Of a DNA stretch of 64,000 bases, positions 34,003-43,075 are shown piece after piece. The notes below the pieces were generated by a model. That model made no database searches. It saw only the letters and a program-made list of their open reading frames with translations, and was not told the origin of the DNA. Position 1 is the stretch's first letter, and each line of letters starts with the position of its first letter. Source of the DNA: CAYJFX01 sp964370315. Its GTDB lineage: Bacteria; Spirochaetota; Spirochaetia; Treponematales; Treponemataceae. Where the stretch lies: contig CAYJIS010000002.1 in assembly GCA_964370315.1 (NCBI GenBank), forward strand, positions 62,001-126,000, given 5' to 3'. Made by a program: the position numbers and the translations under genes.

Positions 34003-35241
34003 TTATCCTAACTTAACCAACTTTTCGATAATTCCTCTATTATCCAACAAATCACTTAATGATTGCCCGTGGTGGACTCTCATAATTATATTAGCAAACA
34101 AACCACTTACATCTGTGTTTATATACCATTCATAGTTCAAAAGCTCTTCATGTGAAACAGCATTTGTACCAATAATTCTATAAAAATGCCCCTTTTTATA
34201 TGCTTCATCAAAAAGCTCTATAGCTTTTCCGTTAAAAAAAGGTAAGCTTATAGCAGCAATTACTTTTTTTGCGCCTTGTTCTTTTAAGAAAGCCATAGCT
34301 TTTAGGAGTGTCCCACCTGAACCAAGCATGTCATCTGCCAAAAATGCAATCTTATCCTTTACATCACCTAATAATGTAAGCGTTCTAATGTTTGTTTCTT
34401 CTGCACTTTGAGTAATAACTGAGTAATCTCGCTCTTTATAAATCATTGCCAAGGGTTTTTGCAAACCTGTTGCATAAAACTTATTTCTTTCTACTGCTCC
34501 TGTGTCTGGTGAAACAATTACAAGTTCTTCGTCCTTATCATTTATATTGACAAGTTTCATTAATTCTCTAATTATTTGATAACTCGCATGTAAGTTTTCG
34601 ATGTTTAAGTTTTGAAATACATTTTCAATTTCTCGTGAGTGTATATCTAGCGTTATAATTCTCGAAACACCCATGCTTTCATAAATGTTTCCGAGCATGC
34701 TAGCGGTAAGGCCTTCTCGTCCCTTTTTTTTATCTTGTCGGCTATAGGGGTATGTAGGTAATACAAGCGCTATGGAAGCTGCTCCAGCTCTTCTTACCGC
34801 ATCTATTGTAACAAGTAAAGACATAAGGTGGTCATTTACCGACATTTCTTTTTTTAAATTCCCATCGTTTAACGTTAGTACTTGTTCGTTTGCAACATCT
34901 TGAACAATAAAAACATCTTTTCCCCGAACACACGTTTTTACCTGAGTTTTTAATTCTCCATTTAAAAAATAAGTAAAGTCGATTTCTGTTTTAAATTTGG
35001 CAGGTCGATACTTATCGATATTTCCTTTAATATATAACTCTGAAGCTATTAGGTCGTTATAATAGTTAATATCTTTTTGTAAAGTGTTTTTATCAACGTC
35101 GTATCGTTTGGAAATAACATCTCTTTTTAACCCAAAGCGATGCTTATACATATGTCTCAAGTGTGTTGTGATTTTATCAGCAAACAACTCTCCACCGGGG
35201 CAGGCTATAATAGCAAGTGTCGATGGTTCTGAATACGGCAT
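34003..35241 (-). CDS. prs: Ribose-phosphate pyrophosphokinase (PRPP synthetase), long form
   Basis: Makes PRPP from ribose 5-phosphate and ATP for nucleotide, His and Trp synthesis. Core motifs are present: VLPTYPYSRQDKKKGREGLTA, TLDIHSREIENVFQ, VVSPDTGAVERNKFYA, and the PRPP-binding loop FLADDMLGSGGTL. At 412 aa it is about 100 residues longer than the common bacterial enzyme; the extra residues lie mainly at the N-terminus before VRGKDVFIVQD (KRYDVDKNTLQKDINYYNDL). GGGAG precedes the ATG. rpiA at the other end of the window makes its substrate. Confidence 0.92.
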   Translation of the reverse strand: MPYSEPSTLAIIACPGGELFADKITTHLRHMYKHRFGLKRDVISKRYDVDKNTLQKDINYYNDLIASELYIKGNIDKYRPAKFKTEIDFTYFLNGELKTQVKTCVRGKDVFIVQDVANEQVLTLNDGNLKKEMSVNDHLMSLLVTIDAVRRAGAASIALVLPTYPYSRQDKKKGREGLTASMLGNIYESMGVSRIITLDIHSREIENVFQNLNIENLHASYQIIRELMKLVNINDKDEELVIVSPDTGAVERNKFYATGLQKPLAMIYKERDYSVITQSAEETNIRTLTLLGDVKDKIAFLADDMLGSGGTLLKAMAFLKEQGAKKVIAAISLPFFNGKAIELFDEAYKKGHFYRIIGTNAVSHEELLNYEWYINTDVSGLFANIIMRVHHGQSLSDLLDNRGIIEKLVKLG

Positions 35242-35326
35242 GGGGACTCCCTTATATTTACTATGTTTATAATATCACACTTTTTGTATTCTTTCAAGTC
35301 GCTTTACCTTTTCAATAACCGACTTT

Positions 35327-36358
35327 TTATAGTTTTATTTCTAAAGAAAGAGGCAAATGATCAGAGCTACCGTTCCCTGTATAAAGGTTAAATCGCATTG
35401 GCGTTTCAAGATCTCCGACCGTTATTGTGTTTGTAATTGTTTGAAAATCTAGAACAGTGAGGCTGTCGTTATAAAAAAAGTGGTCTATTTTTTCCCATTC
35501 TCCTTCATAATAATAAGATCCCTTTGCCGTAGTTTTTTCATCAAACGTTATCCATGGAGAAATCAAATTTATAGATTCGCCACTTCCCTGCATAACAACC
35601 CTTTCATCTGCACTATCATTTTTGTTTTCCATTTTTATAAACTCATCTAGAGTACGATTAAAGTCCCCTGTGGCTATAAAGGGATTGTTTTCGAGTATCA
35701 GTAAATCTGCAAGTAATCTTTCTTGGGTGTTTCTCCAAACCTCTGTTTCTTTTTCTCCTCCGTACTTTGATTTCCAATGGCTTGCATATATTGTAAGTGT
35801 TTTATGAGGACTAACTACCACTTGTGCTTCTAATATACTTCTCATAGAAGGTTGTTCTAGCTTTGTTCCATCTAGAATATCGCTTGAATTATTAAACATC
35901 GACAGCCCTAGCGCAACATCATAGTCAACTTGATGTACCCGTATGTTTTCTAGTGGATAGCGAGAAAAAATAGCGATACCAAGTGCATCTTCTTTTTGTT
36001 TTGAAAAACAACTATATCCATACCCTTTTTTTGTTGCTCGCAAACCAACTAGCTCATTTGCCAAGTCTTGTAGGATAGCCGAGTTTTCAATTTCTTGAAA
36101 TACATAAACATCAGCTTTTGTTAACATAATAAAATTGGAAAGTGTTTTTAGCCTTTTTATATATAATTCTTCGCTCCAAGCACTATTTGAACCTTTAAAA
36201 TCATAATACTCTGTACCATCTTCTTTAGAATCAAAAAAGGTTTGTACATTCCAATTAATTACAGAAAGTGTCGTTTTCTCGTTCTCTATCCCTAGCCTGT
36301 CTGAAAGCATTGTGCAGGAGGCACAAAAAAAACACAAAATAACAATGGTACTTTTCAT
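35327..36358 (-). CDS. Endonuclease/exonuclease/phosphatase-family lipoprotein
   Basis: 343 aa. Lipobox CASC at about residue 15, so the mature protein is lipid-anchored outside the cytoplasm. The EEP fold motifs follow: SVINWNVQTFFDSK (Asn), YVFQEIENSAIL (catalytic Glu), YASHWKSKYGG, IATGDFNRTLDE (Asp-x-Asn) and the terminal SSDHLPLSLEI (Asp-His). DNases, phosphodiesterases and sphingomyelinases share this fold, so the substrate cannot be called. A secreted nuclease used to salvage nucleotides would fit. ATAGGAG precedes the ATG. Confidence 0.86.
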   Translation of the reverse strand: MKSTIVILCFFCASCTMLSDRLGIENEKTTLSVINWNVQTFFDSKEDGTEYYDFKGSNSAWSEELYIKRLKTLSNFIMLTKADVYVFQEIENSAILQDLANELVGLRATKKGYGYSCFSKQKEDALGIAIFSRYPLENIRVHQVDYDVALGLSMFNNSSDILDGTKLEQPSMRSILEAQVVVSPHKTLTIYASHWKSKYGGEKETEVWRNTQERLLADLLILENNPFIATGDFNRTLDEFIKMENKNDSADERVVMQGSGESINLISPWITFDEKTTAKGSYYYEGEWEKIDHFFYNDSLTVLDFQTITNTITVGDLETPMRFNLYTGNGSSDHLPLSLEIKL

Positions 36359-36480
36359 ATAAACTCCTATATATTCTTATACAGAATATATACACGTTTT
36401 ATACTAAAAAAATAATGAATTTTGTGCTTTTTTTAAAAAGATATGTTTTTTATTGTATTTTTGTTTGTTTTTTATACTAC

Positions 36481-36577
36481 ATGCGCCACCGGGCGAAGCG
36501 ATATACTTTTGCCCCCTTATTTTAGGGCAAAAGATTTAGCGAAGCACGGGACGCTTTGCTTTGCAAAGCGGGCGCCA
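36481..36577 (-). repeat. GC-rich stem-loop repeat element, copy B
   Basis: Minus strand, beginning right after the stop codon of the 36578-37411 gene: GGCGCC, then CGCTTTGC-AAA-GCAAAGCG, then TCCCGTGCTTCGC. A second dyad TTTTGCCC...GGGCAAAA (36507-36532) lies further on. The layout matches copies A and C, with a different stem sequence. Confidence 0.55.
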
Positions 36578-37411
36578 TTAATAATAGACAGCTGCAACTT
36601 CTTCTTCCTTTGAGCTTTCGAAGTAAAAACTGTCAAATACAGAATCAACAAGTATCCCTATCGAAATATATGGAGTAACTTCAAACTTAAATATATCTGC
36701 AATGCTGTAAAAGTCGTGTTTAGATTTGGCCTTTAAGTCTTGCCCATAATAAACTCCATCATCACTTATGTTTTTTGTCATTCTAGAGGTGCTAAGCTGA
36801 AACATTGGAATATTCAGTTCAAGCCCGTAGCGAAAGTACACATCTGAAAACTTATGAATCATTGCTATATCAAGGCCAAGACCCATATCAAAACCAAGCA
36901 TATACCCTGTATACTCTGAATATTGTAGAACGTCTGGATCAGCAGGATCTGGGGCTGTAATCAATTCAGTTGTATTATAATCTAACAAGGTCCAAAAAAC
37001 TCCAAACCCTATTGTAGGAGTTATAAGAAACTCTGCATTGTCGGACACCGTTGAACTAAACGTATAACCTCTTTGAGTTGGAAAATATAAAGAATTTGAA
37101 TTAAGGTTTTGAATTGTTTCTCCTTGGGGAAAAGGTATTCCAATAACCCCATCCGTATTTTGTGCACTAAAGTTATACATAATTGCAAATTTTGAGTGTG
37201 TTTCTCCCCAAGGTCGTTCTTTTAAGGTTGATGTATACCACCCAAACAGCTGGTCATTATCTGATCTCCCTGAATCAAAAGTAGTAATGTTTGAAAATGC
37301 TAATCCTGAAAACTGAACCGTTCTCAGTTTTGTTTCATCTGTATCTCCTGGTAAAGAGAATAAAAGTGTAACACTTGCAATGAACATTGCAATAAAAACT
37401 AATTTTTTCAT
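36578..37411 (-). CDS. Exported hypothetical protein, probable outer-membrane beta-barrel
   Basis: 277 aa, no family recognised. Residues 1-20 are a signal peptide (MKKLVFIAMFIASVTLLFSLPG). The rest alternates hydrophobic and polar residues in strand-length runs with many aromatic residues and ends in aromatic VAAVYY: FAIMYNFSAQ, FLITPTIGFGVFWTLLD, GLGLDIAMIHKFSDVYFRYGLELNIPMF, VTPYISIGILVDSVFDSF. This is the usual look of a small spirochaetal outer-membrane barrel, but it is inference from pattern. It appears to be a single-gene unit, followed by repeat copy B. Confidence 0.7.
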   Translation of the reverse strand: MKKLVFIAMFIASVTLLFSLPGDTDETKLRTVQFSGLAFSNITTFDSGRSDNDQLFGWYTSTLKERPWGETHSKFAIMYNFSAQNTDGVIGIPFPQGETIQNLNSNSLYFPTQRGYTFSSTVSDNAEFLITPTIGFGVFWTLLDYNTTELITAPDPADPDVLQYSEYTGYMLGFDMGLGLDIAMIHKFSDVYFRYGLELNIPMFQLSTSRMTKNISDDGVYYGQDLKAKSKHDFYSIADIFKFEVTPYISIGILVDSVFDSFYFESSKEEEVAAVYY

Positions 37412-37512
37412 TATTCATTCCTTATTAATAGTATTCTTTGATTATACCAAAAACAATATTTTTTGTATGTATCTAAATCACAAACTCGTGCACTCATCTG
37501 TACACAAAAAAA

Positions 37513-37527
37513 GCCTTGCAAGAAGGC
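37513..37527 (-). terminator. Terminator of ychF
   Basis: GCCTT-GCAAG-AAGGC stem; in the minus direction it ends in seven T. Confidence 0.8.
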
Positions 37528-37551
37528 CTTTTTAATACATATAGCTTATTA

Positions 37552-38661
37552 TTACACGTTAAACTTAAAGAAAATAACGTCACCGTCTTGAACGATGTAT
37601 TCTTTGCCTTCTAAGCGGTATTTTCCGGCTGCTTTAATTGCCGCTTCTGAACCATATTCAACAAAATCATTGAATGAATATACTTCAGCCTTGATAAATC
37701 CGCGTTCAAAGTCTGTATGGATAACCCCTGCAGCTTTTGGAGCGGTGTCTCCGGCATGAATGGTCCATGCACGGCATTCTTCAACACCTGCTGTGAGGTA
37801 TGTTCTGAGTCCCATAAGGTGGTATGCAGCACGAGCAAGAACTGTAAGTCCTGATTCTTTTAGCCCAATTTCACTTAAAAACTCTAAGCGTTCTTCTTGT
37901 GTTTCCATTTCTGCGAGGTCTGCCTCAAACTTACCACAAATGATTACTACATCTGCACCCTCTAACTCTGCTACTTTTTTGACACTCTCTATATACGCAT
38001 TTCCATTTTGGATTCCATCTTCATCTACGTTACACACGTACATTTGTGGCTTCATAGTAATTAAATGGCAATCATATATAGCTGCCTTTTCTTCATCTGT
38101 TAGATCTGCCTTTGCAGCTCTTTCCCCGTTTTCTAATAGTGGCTTAATTTTATCGAGTGCCTTTAGTACTACTTCAGCTTTTTTTTGCTCATCTTTTCCC
38201 ATTACACGAGCTGATCGAGTTGCTTTTTCAATTCGTTTTTCAACAGAATCAAGGTCTGCAAAAGCAAGCTCCATATTTATAGTTTCGATATCTCCAGTAG
38301 GGTCAACTTTATTATTTACATGAACAATATCATCGTCATCAAAACAGCGCACAACCTGGGCAATTACACCAACTTCTCTAATGTGTCCTAAAAACTGGTT
38401 TCCTAAGCCCTCGCCCTTTGAAGCTCCTTTTACAAGCCCCGCAATATCAACAAATTCTACTGTTGCTGGAACTTTCTTTTTTGTTTCAAATTTTTCTGCT
38501 AGATGGTCGAGTCTTGGATCTGGAAGGTCAACAATCCCTACATTTGGATTTATTGTGCAAAAGGGATAATTGGCAGCCTCTGCAGGAGCTGCAGTTAGCG
38601 CTGAAAAAATAGTTGATTTTCCAACATTTGGAAGCCCAACAATACCACAATTTATAGCCAT
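37552..38661 (-). CDS. ychF: Redox-regulated ATPase/GTPase YchF
   Basis: OBG-family P-loop protein of 369 aa, typical length, that associates with ribosomes and binds ATP. Motifs: GLPNVGKSTIFSALT at the N-terminus, DIAGLVKGASKGEGLGNQFL (G3 with switch), NVDEDG in the NKxD position, and the C-terminal TGS-like domain ending GDVIFFKFNV. LRTYLTAGVEECRAWTIHAG and AGVIHTDFERGFIKAEV are diagnostic of YchF. AAGGA precedes the ATG. Confidence 0.96.
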   Translation of the reverse strand: MAINCGIVGLPNVGKSTIFSALTAAPAEAANYPFCTINPNVGIVDLPDPRLDHLAEKFETKKKVPATVEFVDIAGLVKGASKGEGLGNQFLGHIREVGVIAQVVRCFDDDDIVHVNNKVDPTGDIETINMELAFADLDSVEKRIEKATRSARVMGKDEQKKAEVVLKALDKIKPLLENGERAAKADLTDEEKAAIYDCHLITMKPQMYVCNVDEDGIQNGNAYIESVKKVAELEGADVVIICGKFEADLAEMETQEERLEFLSEIGLKESGLTVLARAAYHLMGLRTYLTAGVEECRAWTIHAGDTAPKAAGVIHTDFERGFIKAEVYSFNDFVEYGSEAAIKAAGKYRLEGKEYIVQDGDVIFFKFNV

Positions 38662-38753
38662 AATACGTCCTTATTTTTCAAAAATATTGTGCTTATAATA
38701 GCGTATATGAGATGAATTTGCAAGGGTTTGACAAAAAAGAACCAAAGGCACAA

Positions 38754-38799
38754 AAAAACCCAGCACAAACAACCTTTATGGTATAGATACTGGGTTTTT
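38754..38799. terminator. Possible terminator between ychF and the reductase gene
   Basis: AAAAACCCAG (38754-38763) and CTGGGTTTTT (38790-38799) can pair, with a 26-base loop. It would end the reductase transcript. The large loop makes it weaker than the other terminators here. Confidence 0.5.
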
Positions 38800-38820
38800 A
38801 CAAAAAATCGTTATTTACTA

Positions 38821-40575
38821 TTATAGTCCTTGAACAGCACTAACACCTGCAATTCTTCCAAAAACTACTATTTCAGTTATAGCACAAGTTCCAACTCTGT
38901 TGTTCCCATGAATACTTCCTGTAACTTCTCCGGCAGCATACAAGCCTTTGATTGGTTGGTTATCTTCGCCAATTACGCGAGCCAATTCATCAATCATTAC
39001 ACCACCCATTGTATGATGCACAGAAGGAACACCAATCATTGCAAACCAAGGGCCTTCTTTCATTGTAACCATACTGGTTGTTCTTCCAAATTCAGGGTCT
39101 AATCCAGCGTCCATGTAAGAATTATAATTAGCCATAGTTTCTACAAGATTGTCTGAATCGATATCAAAATATTCTGCTAATTCTTCTAGTGTATCTGCCT
39201 TATAAAAAAGACCTTGCTCTAATGTTGTTGCATATTCTTTTGCATATTTTTCTTCTAGATTCATTCTATCTGCAACTTCTTGATTATAAACTGCAAACAC
39301 GTTTCCATCTTGAGCAAGAATTCCTGAAGAACGTTCATTTCTCATTCCAAGCTCATTAACAAATCTCTTCCCTTCTTGATTTACATAAACAAGACCTTCT
39401 CCACTCCAGCTTGGAGCTTCAATTGAATAAAAGGTTCCTGTTATTGGGTTGTTAAATGGATACAATTGGATATATTCCATTCCTTCAAGTTGGGCTCCAA
39501 TTTCTTCTGCCATTACAATTCCATCGCCTTGTATTGAAGGAGAATTTGTTGTTGGAATAGTTTCATCTAACGTTTCCCATGTTTTGTTATATGCTTCTCT
39601 CATTTCTATGTTTGCGCCAAAACCACCTGTAGCAAGAATAACTCCCATTGTAGCAGAGAACACAGCTTCGGTGCCATCTCTTTCAACAACAACACCAGTT
39701 ACTCTACCATTTGTATCTACTACTAACTCAGAAGCTTTTGTATTATAAACAAGCTCAACACCCATTTCTTCAGCTTTCTTTACCATTGGTGTAATCATGC
39801 CAGGACCAAGAGTTATGGGCTCAACAGCACGAGCAACAGAATGACCACCTTCATGAACAAGATAATCTTGATATTCAACACCAATATAATCTCTCATCCA
39901 GAGAGCGGCATCAAGAGCTCCTTCAGCCACAATATCTACCATTTCTTTTTTTGCGATTTTACCGCCACCTTCCCACATTTCATTTGCAAAAAGTTCTACG
40001 CTATCTTCAATTCCTTTTTCTAATTGCACCCAGTTACCTGGCGCCGCAAGTTCGGCATAAGATAAAAGAGTGTTACCACCAGCAAAAGACATTTTTTCTA
40101 CAACAATCACATTTTCTGCTCCATTATGCTTTGCTTCGATAGCAGCAGATAAACCTGCACCACCAGCTCCGATAACTACAACGTCATATGTATTATCTTC
40201 TAATGCTGCCATAGAAATACTTGCTGCAACTTCATATTTTGTAACATCAAACCCACCTGATACAAGCGCATTTTTTACTGCTTCTTGAATTGCAAGAGAT
40301 GTTACGGTTGCACCAGAAACTGTATCAACCATAATTGAATTTGTTTCTACAATTGCAGAAGGCAACACGTCTATTGCATTTGACCCGATACCAGGTGTTT
40401 CACCATGTGAAGCTATTTCAACTTTAGAAATCTTTTCATCCACAATCGTTACTTCAACTGTCATTTCTCCGCCATACCCAAGAGAAGTCCCGGTGTACAC
40501 GTCGCCCTTTGAACCACAGCCCGTAATCATAGAAATAATTAGAGCTACCACTAAAAATAATGTAATTTTTTTCAT
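38821..40575 (-). CDS. FMN-binding fumarate-reductase-like flavoprotein, lipoprotein
   Basis: 584 aa. Cys20 (ITGC) is a lipobox. Residues 25-115 are an FMN-binding domain with the covalent flavinylation motif SGAT (Ser87-Thr90). Residues about 128-584 are a flavocytochrome c / fumarate reductase type FAD domain: dinucleotide motif VVVIGAGGAGLSAAIEA, catalytic-region GEDNQPIKGLYAAGEVTGSIHGNNR, and HHTMGGVM. It would reduce fumarate or a related enoate outside the cytoplasmic membrane, fed through the FMN domain. An ApbE-type flavin transferase is required and is not in this window. It is divergent from a carboxylate transporter. Confidence 0.9.
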   Translation of the reverse strand: MKKITLFLVVALIISMITGCGSKGDVYTGTSLGYGGEMTVEVTIVDEKISKVEIASHGETPGIGSNAIDVLPSAIVETNSIMVDTVSGATVTSLAIQEAVKNALVSGGFDVTKYEVAASISMAALEDNTYDVVVIGAGGAGLSAAIEAKHNGAENVIVVEKMSFAGGNTLLSYAELAAPGNWVQLEKGIEDSVELFANEMWEGGGKIAKKEMVDIVAEGALDAALWMRDYIGVEYQDYLVHEGGHSVARAVEPITLGPGMITPMVKKAEEMGVELVYNTKASELVVDTNGRVTGVVVERDGTEAVFSATMGVILATGGFGANIEMREAYNKTWETLDETIPTTNSPSIQGDGIVMAEEIGAQLEGMEYIQLYPFNNPITGTFYSIEAPSWSGEGLVYVNQEGKRFVNELGMRNERSSGILAQDGNVFAVYNQEVADRMNLEEKYAKEYATTLEQGLFYKADTLEELAEYFDIDSDNLVETMANYNSYMDAGLDPEFGRTTSMVTMKEGPWFAMIGVPSVHHTMGGVMIDELARVIGEDNQPIKGLYAAGEVTGSIHGNNRVGTCAITEIVVFGRIAGVSAVQGL

Positions 40576-40622
40576 TATTTGTCCTTTTTTATTAAGATGA
40601 ATAGATACTATACAAAACTTTC

Positions 40623-40640
40623 AACAATGTCAATATTGTT
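40623..40640. promoter_or_regulatory. Dyad between the divergent reductase and YaaH genes
   Basis: AACAAT-N6-ATTGTT. A minus-strand TTGACA (40633-40628) lies inside it, so it probably overlaps the promoter of the reductase gene. A regulator is not identifiable. Confidence 0.4.
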
Positions 40641-40731
40641 CCTTTTTTTATCTATTATCCTTTTTCTCCTCTTGTTTTTTTTATGTCAATATGCTACTAT
40701 CCCATACAAACTTAAAAAGAAGGAACAAAAC

Positions 40732-41277
40732 ATGTCAGAAAACAAAATAGCAAATCCAGCTCCACTTGGACTTATCGGATTTGGGATGACAACAGTGTTG
40801 TTGAATCTCCACAACGCAGGTGTACTACCACTTTCACTCGTAACAGTTGGGATGGGAATTGCACTAGGGGGGCTTGCACAGATTATTGCAGGCATTATGG
40901 AATTTAAAGCAGGAAACACATTTGGTGCAACAGCTTTTACCGCATACGGAACCTTTTGGTGGTCCTTAGTAATTATTTGGATTTTGCCTGTAGGCGGCCC
41001 AGCAGACTTAACATCTATGGGATTCTATCTTTTGCTATGGGCAATTTTCACTGGTGGAATGTTCGTTGGAACACTAACACACGCAAAATCAACTCAAGTA
41101 GTTTTTGCCTCTTTAACAATCCTTTTTATACTTTTAGCAGTAGCTGATTTCACAGGCAGCCACACGATTAAAGTTATAGCAGGTATTGAAGGAATTTTCT
41201 GTGGTCTTTCTGCAATCTATGCATCATTAGGTCAAATAATTAACAATGAACATAGAAGAGAAATAGTAAAGCTATAA
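40732..41277 (+). CDS. Acetate/succinate transporter, GPR1/FUN34/YaaH family
   Basis: 181 aa, six membrane helices. The family signature NPAPLGLIGFGMTTVLLN stands near the N-terminus, and GLAQIIAGIMEFKAGNTFGATAFTAYGTFW is equally typical. These carriers move acetate or succinate with protons (or as channels). I chose ATG 40732, with AAGGA upstream, because the in-frame region back to 40579 is not like the family and covers the promoter. It lies next to a fumarate-reductase-like gene, which suggests export or uptake of fermentation acids. A strong bidirectional terminator follows. Confidence 0.92.
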   Translation: MSENKIANPAPLGLIGFGMTTVLLNLHNAGVLPLSLVTVGMGIALGGLAQIIAGIMEFKAGNTFGATAFTAYGTFWWSLVIIWILPVGGPADLTSMGFYLLLWAIFTGGMFVGTLTHAKSTQVVFASLTILFILLAVADFTGSHTIKVIAGIEGIFCGLSAIYASLGQIINNEHRREIVKL

Positions 41278-41299
41278 TAAAGCTGTACAATAAAAAAAA

Positions 41300-41323
41300 G
41301 GTTCAAGAAATCATTCTTGAACC
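41300..41323. terminator. Bidirectional terminator between YaaH-family gene and pgi
   Basis: Perfect 10-bp stem GGTTCAAGAA-ATCA-TTCTTGAACC with A and T runs on both sides, serving two convergent genes. Confidence 0.88.
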
Positions 41324-41355
41324 TTTTTTATCTCTGCGCCGTAACTAGTAATTAT

Positions 41356-42906
41356 TTATATTCCAAAAATTTCAGCATATGCCGTTAAGGCTCCGTCTGT
41401 CTCTCCTTTAAGGACCTTATTTGCAAGAAGTTTTCCGAGCTGAACACCTTCTTGGTCAAAAGAATTCACATTCCAAATTAAACCCTGAAACATTATTTTA
41501 TTCTCATAATGAGCCAAAAGAGTCCCCAATGTTCTCGGATTTAATTCTTTTCCATAAATAACACTCGATGGTCTTTCTCCTGGAAAGTTTTTATTATTAT
41601 TATCGTTCTCTTTTCCACAGGCAAAAGCAACGATTTGAGCTACAAGATTAGCACACAATTTCTTTTGGCTTGTTGAACCATCTACAACAACATCTTCCCC
41701 TCTTTGGCTATCAAAAAAACCTATAAACTGAAGAGGAATAATATCTGTTCCTTGATGTAATAATTGATAAAATGAGTGTTGTCCGTTTGTTCCTGGTTCA
41801 CCAAAAATTGCAGGCCCTGTAGAGTAAGATAGTTTCTCTCCATTTCTACTGACTTGTTTACCATTCGATTCCATATCTGCTTGTTGTAAGTGTGCTGGAA
41901 AACGACTTAATGCCTGACTATATGGTAAAATAGCTGTTGTTCCATAGCCAAGAAAATTTCTTTCATAAATTCCAATAAGAGCATCCAAAAGAGCCGGGTT
42001 TTTGTACATATCGCAATTTTGTGCTGTTTTGTCTGCTGCCGTTGCTCCCTCTAAAAACTGAGAAAAAACATCTCCTCCAAAGGCTAGTGATAGCACTACT
42101 CCTCCTACTGCAGAAGTTGAAGAGTATCGCCCTCCAATAAAATCATCAATATAAAAAGAGTCAAGATAATCTGGATTATTTGCAAGAGGGCTTTGTTTAG
42201 ATGTAACTGCTAACATTTGTTTAGAGGCATCTAGTCCTGCTTTTTTTAATATGTCTTTTACAAAAAGTTCATTTGCCAAGGTTTCTTGTGTTGTACCACT
42301 TTTTGAAACAAGAATAAAAAGCGTTTTTGCCAAATCAACTTCACTTAACACTCCCGCACCATCATCTGGGTCGACGTTCGAAATAAATTTTGCATTCATT
42401 TTGAGTCGGTTACTTTTTTTAGCCCACTGTTCCAAGGCAAGATACATAGCCCTAGGGCCTAAGTCAGACCCCCCAATGCCAATTTGTACTACTGTTGTAA
42501 ACTTATTTTCTGTGTGAATTTTTTCTGCAAAAGCTGAAAACTTTTCCTGTTCTCCTTTATAAAAGGCACGTAAATTTTCTCCTTCAAATATAACATCACT
42601 AGAAAGCTGCCCACGTGTTAAATGATGTAAAACTTTCCTGTTTTCACCCGTGTTCATTTCTTCACCTTTTAGGATGTTATCAAATTTTTCACACACATTT
42701 GCTTCGTTTGCAAGTTCTTGGAGTAATTTTAATATATCATCGTTCACTGACTTAGCTGCAAAATTATATGTTAAACCTTCAGCCATTCCAACTTGGTATT
42801 TTTTTACTCGATCTGCGTTTAGTTCTTTCTTAAGGCAAACGCTGCCTTTGTATGAAAGAAGGTTATTAAATGTAGAAAGTTTATCAAAGTTTTTATAAAT
42901 GCTCAT
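41356..42906 (-). CDS. pgi: Glucose-6-phosphate isomerase
   Basis: Interconverts glucose 6-phosphate and fructose 6-phosphate. Motifs: IGIGGSDLGPRAMYLAL, FILVSKSGTTQETLAN (phosphate loop), GGRYSSTSAVGG, and FGEPGTNGQHSFYQLLHQGT with the catalytic Glu and His, then the Lys region in SFDQEGVQLGKLLA. The 516-aa length is normal. GGGGG lies about 5 bases before the ATG. It appears to be monocistronic. Confidence 0.96.
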   Translation of the reverse strand: MSIYKNFDKLSTFNNLLSYKGSVCLKKELNADRVKKYQVGMAEGLTYNFAAKSVNDDILKLLQELANEANVCEKFDNILKGEEMNTGENRKVLHHLTRGQLSSDVIFEGENLRAFYKGEQEKFSAFAEKIHTENKFTTVVQIGIGGSDLGPRAMYLALEQWAKKSNRLKMNAKFISNVDPDDGAGVLSEVDLAKTLFILVSKSGTTQETLANELFVKDILKKAGLDASKQMLAVTSKQSPLANNPDYLDSFYIDDFIGGRYSSTSAVGGVVLSLAFGGDVFSQFLEGATAADKTAQNCDMYKNPALLDALIGIYERNFLGYGTTAILPYSQALSRFPAHLQQADMESNGKQVSRNGEKLSYSTGPAIFGEPGTNGQHSFYQLLHQGTDIIPLQFIGFFDSQRGEDVVVDGSTSQKKLCANLVAQIVAFACGKENDNNNKNFPGERPSSVIYGKELNPRTLGTLLAHYENKIMFQGLIWNVNSFDQEGVQLGKLLANKVLKGETDGALTAYAEIFGI

Positions 42907-43045
42907 ATAGCCCCCAAAAATTAGTATATACTATTATATACCCACTAAGGCGATGTGTCAAACTGTATGTTATTTACCTTCGGTGACAGCCTTTATAAGC
43001 ATTACATAGTAATTGCATTATCTAAACCCACTCAAAGATAAAAAA

Positions 43046-43069
43046 AACCTTCGGGGAAAACCGAAGGTT
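43046..43069 (-). terminator. Terminator of the adenylate cyclase operon
   Basis: AACCTTCGG-GGAAAA-CCGAAGGTT stem with A and T runs, right after the last gene of the operon. Confidence 0.85.
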
Positions 43070-43075
43070 TTTTTA

